A model generated the notes under the pieces. The model saw only the letters and a list, made by a program, of their open reading frames with translations, ran no database searches and was not told the DNA's origin. The translations under genes and the position numbers were made by a program. A stretch of DNA of 64,000 bases from Acanthosepion lycidas. Its lineage: Eukaryota > Mollusca > Cephalopoda > Sepiida > Sepiidae. The stretch's first letter is position 1, and the number at the start of each line of letters is the position of its first letter. The stretch spans positions 87,441,287 to 87,505,286 of the forward strand of contig OZ010581.1 of NCBI GenBank assembly GCA_963932145.1. Reading direction: 5' to 3'. This document shows positions 11,581-22,309 of the stretch, piece after piece.

Positions 11581-12210
11581 GCCCACTCCAAGTGTCGTCC
11601 AGCTTTTGAATTGAGGTACCTCTATTTCAACTCCCACCATCGATACAGCGTAAAGAAAGGGGTCCTCCGCTGCTTACAACACAGAGCGAAAGTCAAAAGT
11701 GGCGGCCCAGAGACATTCGATAAAGAATTGGTCAGTATAAGTAGTACCCTACAACGTAACAACTACCCTGAGTACATGGCAGAAGCACCAAAATCCTGGG
11801 ATAGACGGGTACAAGAGAAGGACAACAACACTCAGAAAATATTCTTTCTGCCATATATGAAGGCGTTATCAGAGAAAATACAAAGGATCTGCGGTCCAAA
11901 CACCAGGACAGCCTTCAAAAGCTTGACGACACTTCGTAGATATCTCTCCCGAGTAAGACCCGCCCATACTGGAGAACATGACTAAAGACTGTGTGTATGC
12001 CATGCTGTGCAGCTGCAGAAATAAATATGATGGGGAGACAGGTGGTCCACTTAAGGTAAGGCTTCAAGAACACCAGAAAGTTGTAACAAGAGAGGAAGTG
12101 GAAAAATCAGACGTGGCTGACCACATATGGAGAGAAAAGGGAGATCACCACCCTCTGTAGGATCAGGTTGAGATCATAGACAAAGAACATCATTGAAAAA
12201 TTCGTAAACT
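11581..12210 (+). pseudogene. PLE-B RT tail and GIY-YIG endonuclease
   Basis: The frame at 11,551-11,985 gives the post-RT region: HHRYSVKKGVLRCLQHRAK and LQRNNYPEYMAEAPKSWDRR, which match the PLE-B copies at 33 and 53 kb. A -1 frame overlap leads into 11,978-12,160, CVYAMLCSCRNKYDGETGGPLKVRLQEH. There the CVY/YDGE pair corresponds to GIY/YIG, with conserved R and EH downstream. This domain would nick DNA for element insertion. The reverse transcriptase catalytic core is absent, and an in-frame stop follows HHPL. Non-functional. Confidence 0.75.
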
Positions 12211-12454
12211 TAAGGAATCAGCACATATGGTAGGCCACAAAAATCTCCTGAGCCGACCAAGCATAGAAATGAGTTAATATGGGAACCAGTAATAAGAATT
12301 GCCAGAGAAAAAGCGATAATACCAACAAAAATTGCAATATGAGTTCTGGTAAAAACATGTGATGTTAACAGCAAAAATTGCAATATGAGCACTGGTGAAA
12401 AATGGTTGCTGAGACATTCGGTTTATAATACTCGGAAATTCATATACAGATGTC

Positions 12455-12518
12455 ATCAAGGATAAAGGCGTTGGTTAGATCCAGTGACAGAACCCAAAGA
12501 CTGTGAGTTCAATACCCT
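12455..12518 (+). ncRNA. tRNA-like module in PLE-B 3' region
   Basis: GGATAAAGGCGTTGG followed about 40 nt later by ACTGTGAGTTCAATACCC, a good B-box. The A-box is degraded in this copy but clear at 54,153 and at 33,430 (minus). Being present in all four PLE-B copies, it belongs to the element rather than being an independent SINE insertion. Confidence 0.5.
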
Positions 12519-12711
12519 TGGAGAACTTGGAGAGGGGGAATTAACAGGAGATAACTGACATCCATTAAACATGGCACAAAGAACTAGAACAGTCTACCTC
12601 AGTGAGCAAAATGGATAATCGACATTCCAACCACCTGAAGAAGGCCGAGACGTTGTAATAAATATGGTGACAAAGATGAGAACAATGGTCCAAATAATGT
12701 AAATTTGTTCG

Positions 12712-14425
12712 TTAATTTTAACCTTTTACTGTTCGTTAGTTTTTAACCTTTCACCAGGGGTCGTTCATTATACAAAACTAAAATTCTCACACTTAATTAA
12801 TTACTCACATTTTGGCATATTTATTCGAGTACATTATATTATAAAAATGATTACCGATATTGACACATAAAAACATACGGACCAAGTTTGTCAACAACAT
12901 ATATTAACATTAGTATTAAGACAGTTCACTGCTTATTTCAACTGCCGTCTGCCACACACATTCGCACGTATTCAGTTTCTTCTATACTAGCGCAATTCAT
13001 TCGATTGTACTGTAAAGAAGATACACAAAATATTTTGTGTGAAGTTATCCCGAAAAAAATCTTTTTAATTCCTTTTTTTCAATTTGAAAAAAAAAAATAA
13101 TATTCAAATAATAAAAGATTATTTAAATTTGTAGTGCCGTGTTGAATATTCGCTTATTTCTTCGTTTATAGATGCATATTCCAATACAAATTATTGGTGA
13201 CCCATCGACATAGAATATTTTCCAATGTAAATATACAAATCCAATCATTAACAAAGGTTTGGTGACCTATCGATTACATTTACAAATGATTGGTGACGTC
13301 AACAAATATTGTAAAACGGCCGAAAATTCAATAACAATTCAAATAATTCGTGAAAAACTGGCCACATTCTGAACGTATGAGCATAGAGACAATATTTTTA
13401 ATTGCTATTTCCCATGTTTTATTATATTTTTATACGTATATTATATATTAATATTTATTTTAGTTTTGTATATTTTCGTTTATAAAGTTATAATAAAATT
13501 CTGTACGCTCCATAAATTATTTTCTGTATTCATCGTATATTCTTAAATTTAAGGAGTGATTACATTTGCCAAGGTAATTGGAGTCTCTTTGTAAGAATAC
13601 GTCTTTAATGAAATGTTGAAATAAATACCGACAAAATTAATACTTCATAATTTAAAGATTAAATAGATTTTCAATATCTTCTCCTTTTGGCTATTTTCGA
13701 GGGAAGGATATTTATGTATAGTACTTATGGTTGAAATACTCTGGTTATTTCCTTCAAATCCAGATAAAAAGAATTCGAATGTGGATTTTCATAGAAATTT
13801 GCGCATTCTCTATTCGAAGACTTGAAAAATACAATTTTCCTATAATACTTTTCTGGTTGACGAGACTAAGCGTAGTGAATACGATCTAATCTTCATAGAT
13901 CTGTAAGAATTGGTACTTAAAGAATGAAATTGAAAACAATAACTGGAAGGAAAAATTTGCATGGTTATCAAATCAAAGTTTTCTTTCATTGCTTTCTTAC
14001 CAAAGGCAATTCCAAATCTCAAGTAGATAATCTTTTGAAAGTGAAGAAAATAACTTAAATTCAGTGATCAGGTAAACATCATCTCAGTTGTGCATGGCTC
14101 TCCAACATCATGCTGCCAAGTCCGCAGTTATTTACCCGGAATTTTGCCAAGTATCGATTGAGATTGATAAAATTGGAAAAGTTTAAAATACTATTTCGAA
14201 TGATGTTAAACGTGTGACGCAAACACAATAGCCGTAATAATAAAAATTTAAACAATTTAAACGAAGAAAAAAATTGTCAAACAAGGAAGAGAAAAAACTA
14301 ACTTCCAAAATCGAACGTTTTCTTGACTTCATTCTGAGGTTACTTTGCAAATGGAAAAAAATGCAAAAAAATTATATTGTAATCCCCATCAACAGCGTCA
14401 ACGTCATTTTAAAAATCATTTTGTC
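12712..14425. other. No gene seen; TTGGTGAC-repeat patch
   Basis: AT-rich DNA. Between 13,185 and 13,325 the segment (A/T)TTGGTGAC(C) followed by TATCGA-like sequence occurs three times about 30-70 bp apart. It resembles the primer-binding neighbourhood of Gypsy-type retroelements, but no LTR or gag/pol frame could be found. Confidence 0.4.
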
Positions 14426-14429
14426 CCCT

Positions 14430-14990
14430 TTTGTCCTTGTTCTTTACGGGTAGTCTTTTTCAGTTTATCTTTTTCGGAGTTCTTTTATCTTATCGTCATT
14501 CTATTCTTTCTTCTTATTTCCGTATTCTTTTCCATTTTTTATCTATTCTTCAATTGTACATTTTTTTTTATTTAATCTTTAATTATTTATTTATTCTTTC
14601 TTTAGTCTTTATTTATTATTTCTTTTTCAGTTATTGTTTAGTTATTCATTCTTTATTCTTTCTTTCTTTATTCATTCATTCTTTCTTTCTTTATTCATTC
14701 ATTCTTTCTTTCTTTATTTATTTATTCTTTATTTATTCATTCTGTATTTTTTGCACTTTACTTGTTTATTCTCTATTTAGTTTTTATTTATTTACCCTTT
14801 CTTTATTATTTATTCTGTCTTTCTTTCTTTTTTATTTATTTTTCATTCTTTCTTTCTTTCTCAACTTCCTCTGAATCCTTTGTTACTCTTTTATTCAGGC
14901 CTTACCCCCATTTTCTTCGTTTTTTCTTCTTCCGTTTCTTCACTCCCGTTTCACCTTTTCCTCTTCATTTTCCCTCTCGGCAATATTGAT
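14430..14990 (+). repeat. Pyrimidine-rich low-complexity tract
   Basis: Long CTTT/ATTC-type runs, with TTCATTCATTCTTTCTTTCT repeated around 14,640-14,730. The 147-codon open frame here encodes only F, L, I, S and Y and is an artefact of composition. Confidence 0.85.
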
Positions 14991-14999
14991 TAGTTATTT

Positions 15000-15690
15000 A
15001 TTTTTACCTTTTTTTTTTCTCGTTTTCAAAAATTCCTAACGACTCTTTACACTCATTTCTTTTTGTCTCATATTTCTGATGTTATCCTAAGAATTAAATA
15101 TTTAAGTAAAATTTAGTTTCTTTGAATTTAATTTCGGCACAAATGAAATAAAACGAAAACAATTCTCAGAATTCTGTCAACACCTCTCTAGAAATGGCTG
15201 CTATGATAATTATTCTTGATATTCTTTTTAAAAATAAGACTTCGTTGAAATATGATCTTTATTGCTAAAGGGTGACACTGTTGAAAAAAATTGTCATTTT
15301 TAACTAACAGCTTTTAAACATAAAAAATGACGAGAAGCCGTTTTTGAATAAAGGGATGACGGATCTCTTTCTTTTTTTTTCAGGATTTGACCATATCTTG
15401 TAGAGAAATTGCGTAGTCCCATGTTATCTTTGAATACACGATAACTAACTTGTAACTGACAAGAAGAAGAAATAGAATTAATTTATTTTTGCGTGAAAAA
15501 AAAACGTTATACAACTTTCATTGGATAGTAATTATTCCAGTATAATCCTGTACATGCAACGACGTATTTGTGAAATGAAGTTGTCGTTCTGACTAATGAA
15601 AACACATTGTACATTTTTATTAGGACAAACCTGAGATATCATATATTGAACATTATATTTTTAAAACTCCATATCTCGTCAGTTACTCGC
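15000..15690. other. No gene seen
   Basis: AT-rich sequence without coding or structural signals that I can support. Confidence 0.5.
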
Positions 15691-15694
15691 GTCC

Positions 15695-15797
15695 AGTGTG
15701 TGTGTGTGTGTGTTCGTGTGCGTGTGTGTGTGTGTGTTCGTGTGCGTGTGTGTGTGTGTATGTGTGTTCGTGTGTGTATGTGTGTGTGTGTGTGCCT
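15695..15797. repeat. (GT)n microsatellite
   Basis: About 100 bp of GT repeats with CGTG and ATGT interruptions. The open frames across it on both strands are artefacts. Confidence 0.9.
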
Positions 15798-15799
15798 GG

Positions 15800-16615
15800 A
15801 CCTTGCATTCTTTTCTACGGTGTCTGAGAGAGACACTGCTCACCTCTCGCCGGGGTATATGTTTATATATCTCTCTCTGTCATGCGGTTCTTTTCCACAC
15901 TTGCAACGCAAGTACATCCGCACCCGGATCTCTTGAAGATTTTGCATGACATTGGATGTAGTGTCGAATCTTGCATTATACTGGGTGAAAAAATAAAAAA
16001 ATAAGGAAATATGAATTTAAATTTTTTCATCCTGTACGTGAATGTGAAATGATTCCCGAACAATATTCGGATATCATATGCGATATCTAAATATTGGTAA
16101 AATATCATTTCATTTATCAAAATATAACTTTTCCCTTAGAAGAGCTCTTTGGAATTTTGCGGTATATTCTTTATCTCTTTCTGCATCAGAGTAAATTTAA
16201 CAGACAGTGAACCGTCCACTCAAACGTGTACGTAGAGAACAGGTAAAAATGACTCAATCTCCCTGAGTAGTTCACTTTTGAAATATTTCAGGCGCTAAAA
16301 TTAAACTTTATGAATGGGATTTCTAGCAAAAAGGTCAGATATGTAGGTTATTTACAAAGCGATGCTTAGTTTTAACACGAACACAAAAGTAGAGGATATT
16401 TAGTGTGGCAACATGATAATATACAGGTTTTTCGGCCATAGATAATGTAAGAATTAGAATAAGATTTGCATGGGCAGAGACAAATGTAAATGCTATTCTT
16501 TGCAAAACATTTAATATTAAACGGTATAACACTAAATTAATCTTTCCATATTTTTTTAATCTTCTCAAAGAAAGTTTGTAAGCTTCAACTGATAATATTA
16601 ACATTTAAGTTGATC
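15800..16615. other. No gene seen
   Basis: 15,800-15,960 is GC-richer and may be an old repeat. The rest is AT-rich. Confidence 0.45.
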
Positions 16616-16620
16616 ATAAA

Positions 16621-16720
16621 ATGAAGAGGAGGCTTCTAACAACAGAGAATATGTTTTACAAAGAGCTACTGAGAATACCCAAGACGGAATATGAGTGCCC
16701 AAAAAGTTTTAAGGAAAAAA
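16621..16720 (+). pseudogene. RTE-like LINE fragment, C-terminal
   Basis: MKRRLLTTENMFYKELLRIPKTEYE matches the conserved MKKRLEATEMWFYRRMLRIPWTEHV-type segment after the RT domain of RTE-like LINEs; the copy at 46.6-47.3 kb is from the same group. The frame then runs into an A-rich stretch. The fragment is cut short and not functional. Confidence 0.55.
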
Positions 16721-16885
16721 AAACAAAAAAAAACAAAAAAACAAAACAAAACAAAACAAAAAAAAACGAAACAAAAAAGACATTTATGCATAATCAAAAA
16801 GTGGCAGTTGACATTTACGGGACAAGTTTTTTAGGCAAGCAACCTACCAAACGAGATTGTGTAAATGGTTGGCAGAGATAGTAAG

Positions 16886-17120
16886 TGTCATGGGTCCTTA
16901 CCTATAACTACAGAATGAACTCTTCCTAACACTATGTATACTACGCCTCTCAAGAGAGAGGGTCGAATCGAGTCGAGCCGATAGCAGTTCACTCCAAACC
17001 AGACTGACAGTCATACTAACACCTTCCTCCTCTTGTATTATTATTTCGTGTAATATACCTTTGTTATTTCTACTCTTGTGTTCGTGTTGTTCTTCCTTGG
17101 TTCTAACCTGGACCATAACA
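16886..17120 (-). mobile_element. Solo LTR, Gypsy-like, with 5-bp duplication
   Basis: A 235-bp block that starts TGTCATGG and ends CCATAACA on the plus strand, so it has the short TG...CA inverted termini of an LTR (TGTTATGG...CCATGACA on minus). It is flanked by the perfect 5-bp direct repeat GTAAG at 16,881-16,885 and 17,121-17,125. No internal retrotransposon region is present, so it is most simply a solo LTR left by LTR-LTR recombination. Strand is assumed. Five-bp duplications suit Gypsy or Bel/Pao families. Confidence 0.65.
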
Positions 17121-17124
17121 GTAA

Positions 17125-17554
17125 GGGAACAAACATTATTTAGAGATATAAAGGATCGAACGTTATGAAGACCTATCAGCGTCCACAACCTGAAGGGGCA
17201 CGACGCATGTAAGAATTTGGCCATAAGAGAGATCTACGGTTAACACTCTGCTAATATATTTCTTTACAAATTCATAATTTGAAGAAGAGGAAGAAATTTG
17301 AAATAATTTGGAAGATCAGAAATAAGTTACTATAAATTGTATTAAAGTTATTAAATTAAACACAACTTGTCTTACATTTCTGGAGGGTATCCATGAAAGT
17401 AAAATTAACTTCTCAATATGTAATTCAAATAAATATGTCCCTTATTTTATAACTTCTTATGTCGCTCGTGATATCACAGGTAAGTTTTTAATAGAAATAT
17501 CGTGGCTTCTATATATGTACATAACGAGAGTAAACACACATGAACACACACACA

Positions 17555-17555
<1 letters not shown>
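17125..17555. other. No gene seen
   Basis: AT-rich DNA between the solo LTR and the (TA)n tract next to PLE-D. Confidence 0.5.

Positions 17556-17558
<3 letters not shown>

Positions 17559-17598
<40 letters not shown>
17559..17598. repeat. (TA)n tract flanking PLE-D
   Basis: TA repeats directly left of PLE-D copy 1; a second tract lies directly right of it at 18,743-18,782. Confidence 0.9.
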
Positions 17599-17599
<1 letters not shown>

Positions 17600-17601
<2 letters not shown>

Positions 17602-18741
17602 TACTGTTGCCACACCAGGATGAAATAATCTTAAGGACAAGGATCATTATTTATTATTAAAATAGGATACAAAAGTATCACAACTTTTAAAATTTTAATT
17701 TCGTCCGACACTTCTTCAGAAATATAATCGTCGTAGTAGATAAGAAATTTTTTTTACCAACAACTGATATTAGGATGTAAATTGCTGAATATCGTTGGGC
17801 TTTCTTACCAGTCTTTACCGAAAACCCACCTTTTCTGGGCTTTACTTAACTTGGGACTCATTTGCTCCCAGAACCAGAAAAATTAATCTTATTAGTACCC
17901 TTACTCATCGTACGTTGAAGTTGTGTTCTGAATGTAGATTTAACGCTGAGTTAAATAAAATTAAACAGCTGTTTATAATGAATGGTTACCCCGAATGTGT
18001 TGTTACATATACCATTGAGCAAAAAATTGTTAAGGTCAATGAACTTAAGAAATGTGGTCCCTCTAAATATCTTGTGAAACTTTCGTGGATTCGTCTCATA
18101 AGTCAAAAATACGCCGATAAAATTTCTAATTCCATCAAACGGTGTTTCAATGTCCGTAATGGTCCGGAACATTTTTCAACCGGGAGGGCTTTCCCCTCAT
18201 GCCAACCAAGTTTAGTTATATATCAATACAAATGTCGATGTGAGATCAACTATGTGGGCAAGGCCATCCAAAGGTTGGAGGTTAGGATCGCCCATCATGT
18301 CCTGGGTCATGTGCGTAGACACGAGCCTCTACTTCCGGGTGTTAGCAGACTAATAACTCCGCTTTATTCTGAATTCTTTCCTGTCTTGCACAGGTCACGG
18401 ACCAGACTCCATTTAGACATCTTAGAGTCTGCTATTATTAATATGGAACGTCCTGCCCTGTGTAGACAACGGGATTTCAAACATAAGTTGGCCTTATTCG
18501 GGGATCAGTCACCTGACTTAGAAGTATATTCTTTTTTTTTCCTATTCCTTCCTCTAGTTCAGTAAATTACGTCTTTATATCAGGTGTTAGTAAAAAATAA
18601 TTTCTTGTCACCTACTTTGTTTTATTCTGCCGACGATTATATTTCTGAAGAAGTGTTGGCCGAAAATCGCCTTAAAATTTTAAAAGTGTGATACTTTTGT
18701 ATGCTATTTTAATAATAAATTATGATCCCTGTCCTTAAGAT

Positions 18742-18742
<1 letters not shown>
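17600..18742 (+). mobile_element. PLE-D copy 1 with inverted end modules
   Basis: A 5'-truncated Penelope-like element. The left 17,627-17,770 is the reverse complement of the right 18,585-18,742, including the motif CTGAAGAAGTG..GG(A/C)CGAAAA and TTTTAAAAGT(T)GTGATACTTTTGTAT. The left arm is longer by about 27 nt. Both outer ends abut (TA)n, as expected if it inserted into a TA tract. One open frame lies between the arms. Confidence 0.8.
17795..18565 (+). CDS. PLE-D RT C-terminal part plus GIY-YIG endonuclease (truncated)
   Basis: A 256-codon frame. Residues 5-22, TSLYRKPTFSGLYLTWDS, match the segment just after the PLE reverse transcriptase catalytic domain. Residues 141-168, VIYQYKCRCEINYVGKAIQRLEVRIAHH, form the GIY-YIG-type core: VIY...YVG, then an R helix, with a Cys pair (CRC) as in EN+ PLEs. 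Residues 170-250 are the endonuclease tail. The RT core with its catalytic Asp pair is missing, so this is the 3' part of a larger protein; the ATG is internal and not a true start. The frame is unbroken, which suggests a fairly recent copy. It cannot reverse transcribe on its own. Confidence 0.75.
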   Translation: MGFLTSLYRKPTFSGLYLTWDSFAPRTRKINLISTLTHRTLKLCSECRFNAELNKIKQLFIMNGYPECVVTYTIEQKIVKVNELKKCGPSKYLVKLSWIRLISQKYADKISNSIKRCFNVRNGPEHFSTGRAFPSCQPSLVIYQYKCRCEINYVGKAIQRLEVRIAHHVLGHVRRHEPLLPGVSRLITPLYSEFFPVLHRSRTRLHLDILESAIINMERPALCRQRDFKHKLALFGDQSPDLEVYSFFFLFLPLVQ

Positions 18743-18775
<33 letters not shown>

Positions 18776-18782
18776 TACATAT
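18743..18782. repeat. (TA)n tract right of PLE-D
   Basis: TA repeats immediately after the PLE-D right end. Confidence 0.9.
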
Positions 18783-18784
18783 AT

Positions 18785-19720
18785 ATACACGCATACGCAT
18801 CGCACACACAAAGACATATATATATATACTTGTACACACAAAGAAAACAGTTTTTACACATTTTTTTATAATCGTTACATCAAAGAACGTTTTTAAATTA
18901 TCGCAAAACTTTTTTAAAAAATAGTGGACCACGCTGCCTAAAATATACAAATTCTAAAATTTTCGTAGTACTTTGAATGTGTAATGAGATAGTGAATATA
19001 TAGTGGGATGAAAAAGTAGGTATACAATAATGAAAAACAACGCGAACACAATAAAAAAAAAAACGCTAAAAATAACTTTGAACGCAAAACTTGTATTGAT
19101 TATACGAACATATGTTTTGGTTTTCGTTACTGCATTCCTACTTTGCATCCCTTGTACTATTAATAATACCAACATCTGACGAGTTAATAATCATATTCTC
19201 TTAGAAAATGTGTGAACTTCAAAGCCTTTGACAGGCTGATGAAAACAAGACGAACTAAGAAGGAATTCTACTTAGTCAGATTATGGATGGGTCGGGTCGA
19301 GAAGATTTCAGCACTACTTTAGTAGACGTCGTAAATCGTAAATAAAACTTGTCTCTCTTATCAGTAAGAATACTTTTTGGTGAGTCATTTACACTAGCTG
19401 CAATATTCAGTGTTGGAGTGAAGATAAAACCCAAAATTCCTCTTCAGTGTGGAGAGTTACTTATGTGGAAAACTTTGTAAATACCAAAATTCTTGTGCAC
19501 ATTTTCATAATCACTCGTAATTATGAGTATATTATTATTCATTATTACCCAAATCAATTTTTCTTTTTCGTTCCCATTTTTTCCTTTAATTTTCCTAATG
19601 TTTTTTAACAATTTCTTAATGCGGGATGAAACCTATAGGTAAGGCTTACATGGATTATTTTTTGTGCTAAAAAATTGCGACAATGCAATATTTCGGATTC
19701 AGGCTGCATAGTATCTCTTT
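18785..19720. other. No gene seen
   Basis: AT-rich DNA with no recognised domain on either strand. Confidence 0.5.
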
Positions 19721-19723
19721 ATA

Positions 19724-19825
19724 TTAGGTTGGTGCAAAAATAATGACGCAATAATGTCGTTATTTGACGTATTTTTTAACTTCAAAAAACGACATTATTA
19801 CGCCATTATTTTTGCACCAACCTAA
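19724..19825. mobile_element. Palindromic mariner MITE, MADE1-like
   Basis: A 102-bp near-perfect foldback with TTAGGTTGGTGCAAAAATAA at one end and its reverse complement at the other, arms about 36 bp with two mismatches. It is flanked by TA on both sides (19,722-19,723 and 19,826-19,827), the mariner target duplication. The terminal TTAGGTTGGTGCAAAA is the terminus of Hsmar1/MADE1-type mariners known in mammals. There is no coding capacity. The transcript would be a strong hairpin, the kind that gave rise to the human mir-548 family. Confidence 0.88.
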
Positions 19826-19829
19826 TAGA

Positions 19830-20140
19830 TAAATCATATTTTTGATATTTCTTCATTGAATTTTTTGGTTTCATTGAAATATAACTCTGGTTGAAAGCCA
19901 TATTTCAGAAATATTTTTTACCACTAACTGTGGCGCAAGAAAGAAAAGCCTTCATTAAATATTCATCAACTACTAGGGTGTCATTTTCAATGTTAAAGAG
20001 GTACAAAGACGTACATGCAGATACAAATGGGGTTTGCTAAAAAATTCTCAAGCGGATGAAAATTAGATTCCAAAATAAATTCTGATTTTTGGTTATTTCG
20101 TCAAACCTTGAATTTCTTTTGTACAGTCAAACAACGAAAT
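19830..20140. other. No gene seen
   Basis: AT-rich spacer. Confidence 0.5.
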
Positions 20141-20143
20141 GCA

Positions 20144-20215
20144 TACACACACACACACAAACACACACAGACACACGCGCACACACACGCACAGACACAC
20201 GCGCACACACACAGA

Positions 20216-20262
<47 letters not shown>
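20144..20262. repeat. (CA)n-(TA)n compound microsatellite
   Basis: CA repeats with CG interruptions pass into (TA)n. Four overlapping open frames here are artefacts. Confidence 0.95.
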
Positions 20263-20264
<2 letters not shown>

Positions 20265-20272
<8 letters not shown>

Positions 20273-20865
20273 TATAATCTGAGTGTGTTTGTATTGTTTT
20301 ACACGAGAGGTTAGGACCCCATTCACACACTTGGGATTAAAATGTATACATATTGTCGGAAGACCGGCAGACATTAGCGTCTATTCTAACGTAATTTCAA
20401 TGAAGAAATAACATATGTATTTTTTTTTCTCCTCGGTAATTTTAGAATTTTAAACTTAATAGAGATTAAATTTGGATTTTAAAATTGTTAATTTTTACTT
20501 TTAATTTTAATATCAAATTTTATCATATCATTGATTAGAAGTAATTCTTTTTTAATATTACCACTATTTTAAAGATCTGAATAGCTATTATAACATTACT
20601 TCGTTGTCAAGTTTTTTGAATTTTTCTATACTTGTATTTTGATTGGTCATTCTAGCTTTTGTAACAACGTTTTCCCCTTGCGAAGGATCGTTAATTAATC
20701 TGAAACTTTTAAAACTATTTATTTTACATTCAACATCATCACTTGATAAGACACCGAAGGTGTTGAAGCAAAATGGCTATTTTTGTGAGTGATTTTATAA
20801 CCTATTTATGTTATAATTTTTAAATAAATAATTATATATATATTTAATTTGACATATTTTTTATT
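20265..20865. other. No gene; one hammerhead-like motif
   Basis: At 20,741-20,775 (plus) TTGATAA is followed by a GACACC-GAA-GGTGTT hairpin and GAAGC, a layout like the PLE-A end motif. No other PLE sequence is seen around it. Confidence 0.35.
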
Positions 20866-20867
20866 AA

Positions 20868-21062
20868 TTCAAAAGTTATTTTTAGTGGATACCCGTATTT
20901 GAGTAGAGGCTCAAATCAATCAAGCAAGGTTCTAGTTCCCTTTAAAGATTTCCCGAATGGCATAATTACTCAGTTTTGCATACGTAACGTAAACAACGCA
21001 ATTGTGATGAAATAAAGAACTATCTACTCAAATACGGGTAGCCGCTAAAAATAAATTTTGAA
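20868..21062. mobile_element. 195-bp MITE with long TIRs
   Basis: Inverted termini of about 40 bp: TTCAAAAGTTATTTTTAGTG... at the left, the reverse complement of TTCAAAATTTATTTTTAGCG... at the right, both continuing TACCCGTATTTGAGTAGA. The central 115 bp is unique and non-coding. No clear target duplication; the flanks are TA-rich. Superfamily undetermined. Confidence 0.65.
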
Positions 21063-21065
21063 ATA

Positions 21066-21096
<31 letters not shown>

Positions 21097-21340
21097 TATT
21101 AGTGGTAAATATACACATACATATGCAAAATATATAAATATATATACATAGGTGTATACACATACATGTATATTTTTTGAATAAAAAATTCCAAGAGGTA
21201 GAACTCAATGTCCAGGACAGAGTAAGGATATAATAAAAAGGCTTAAACACTAATATTCCATGGTCATAATTTACTCCATTGGAATCGTAAATACGATCCA
21301 ATTCATCAGACCTACAAATTCAAAAAGAAAAAAAGAAAAG
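21063..21340. repeat. Simple-repeat rich
   Basis: (TA)n, AGAT units and TACA-rich sequence. The open frame on the minus strand is compositional. Confidence 0.7.
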
Positions 21341-21665
21341 AACAACCCCGGAAATAAAAATAGAATTTAGAGAGAGTGTAAGTATGAGAGTGTGGGACGA
21401 ATGTTAGAGCTAAAGAGAGGGGTAACAGACGAGAGAAGGAGGGAGATTAAACCTTAACAGAGAAAATCTTAGGAGAGGTGAGTGGAAGGGGTTTAAGTAA
21501 GAGAAATATGAATGTTGTTGGATGTCTAATACATTAAAGATACATTTCGTGGTGACATATACACACCATAGACGATCTAATGTTAAAGAAGAGAATAAGA
21601 GGGAGGGAGAGAAAAGGAAAGAAGTGGTGGGGGAGAGAGATGGGGCGAGGGAAACTAAAAGTGAA
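21340..21665 (+). repeat. Purine-rich tract
   Basis: AGAG/GGGA-rich plus strand without a clear unit length. Non-coding. Confidence 0.6.
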
Positions 21666-21819
21666 TGACATTTACTGAAAGGGCTGCTGTGTAATTGAGA
21701 AGATTTGACAAAATTAATATTGACTACAGGTTACAAATCAAATATAAACATATAAAGAATAAATATAACGATTATCTAATCTAGCAAGGACCTATATTTT
21801 TATGTTCAAAAACACATGG

Positions 21820-22307
<488 letters not shown>

Positions 22308-22309
22308 GA

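Larger units (their letters stand above)
11364..12702 (+). mobile_element. PLE-B copy 1 with inverted end modules
   Basis: This is a 5'-truncated Penelope-like element. The left 11,364-11,580 is a reverse-complement copy of the right end 12,540-12,702, so the coding fragment lies between inverted terminal modules, a known PLE pLTR arrangement. The left arm extends about 37 nt further (CTGTCAATATTTCTGAGATG), and the same extra segment starts the copy at 33,135. ATTTGTTCG flanks both sides. Coding remains cover the end of the reverse transcriptase and the GIY-YIG domain. Confidence 0.8.

Noticed and set aside
14431-14874. 147-codon open frame
   Set aside because: It lies wholly in a CTTT/ATT low-complexity tract and encodes almost only F, L, I, S and Y.
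16621-16881. 86-codon frame as a real gene
   Set aside because: Its first 25 residues are a LINE fragment and the middle is an AAAC-rich run.
19225-19260. CTGATGAAAACAAGACGAACT as a further hammerhead
   Set aside because: CGAAAC is reduced to CGAAC, there is no stem II pairing and no repeat context.
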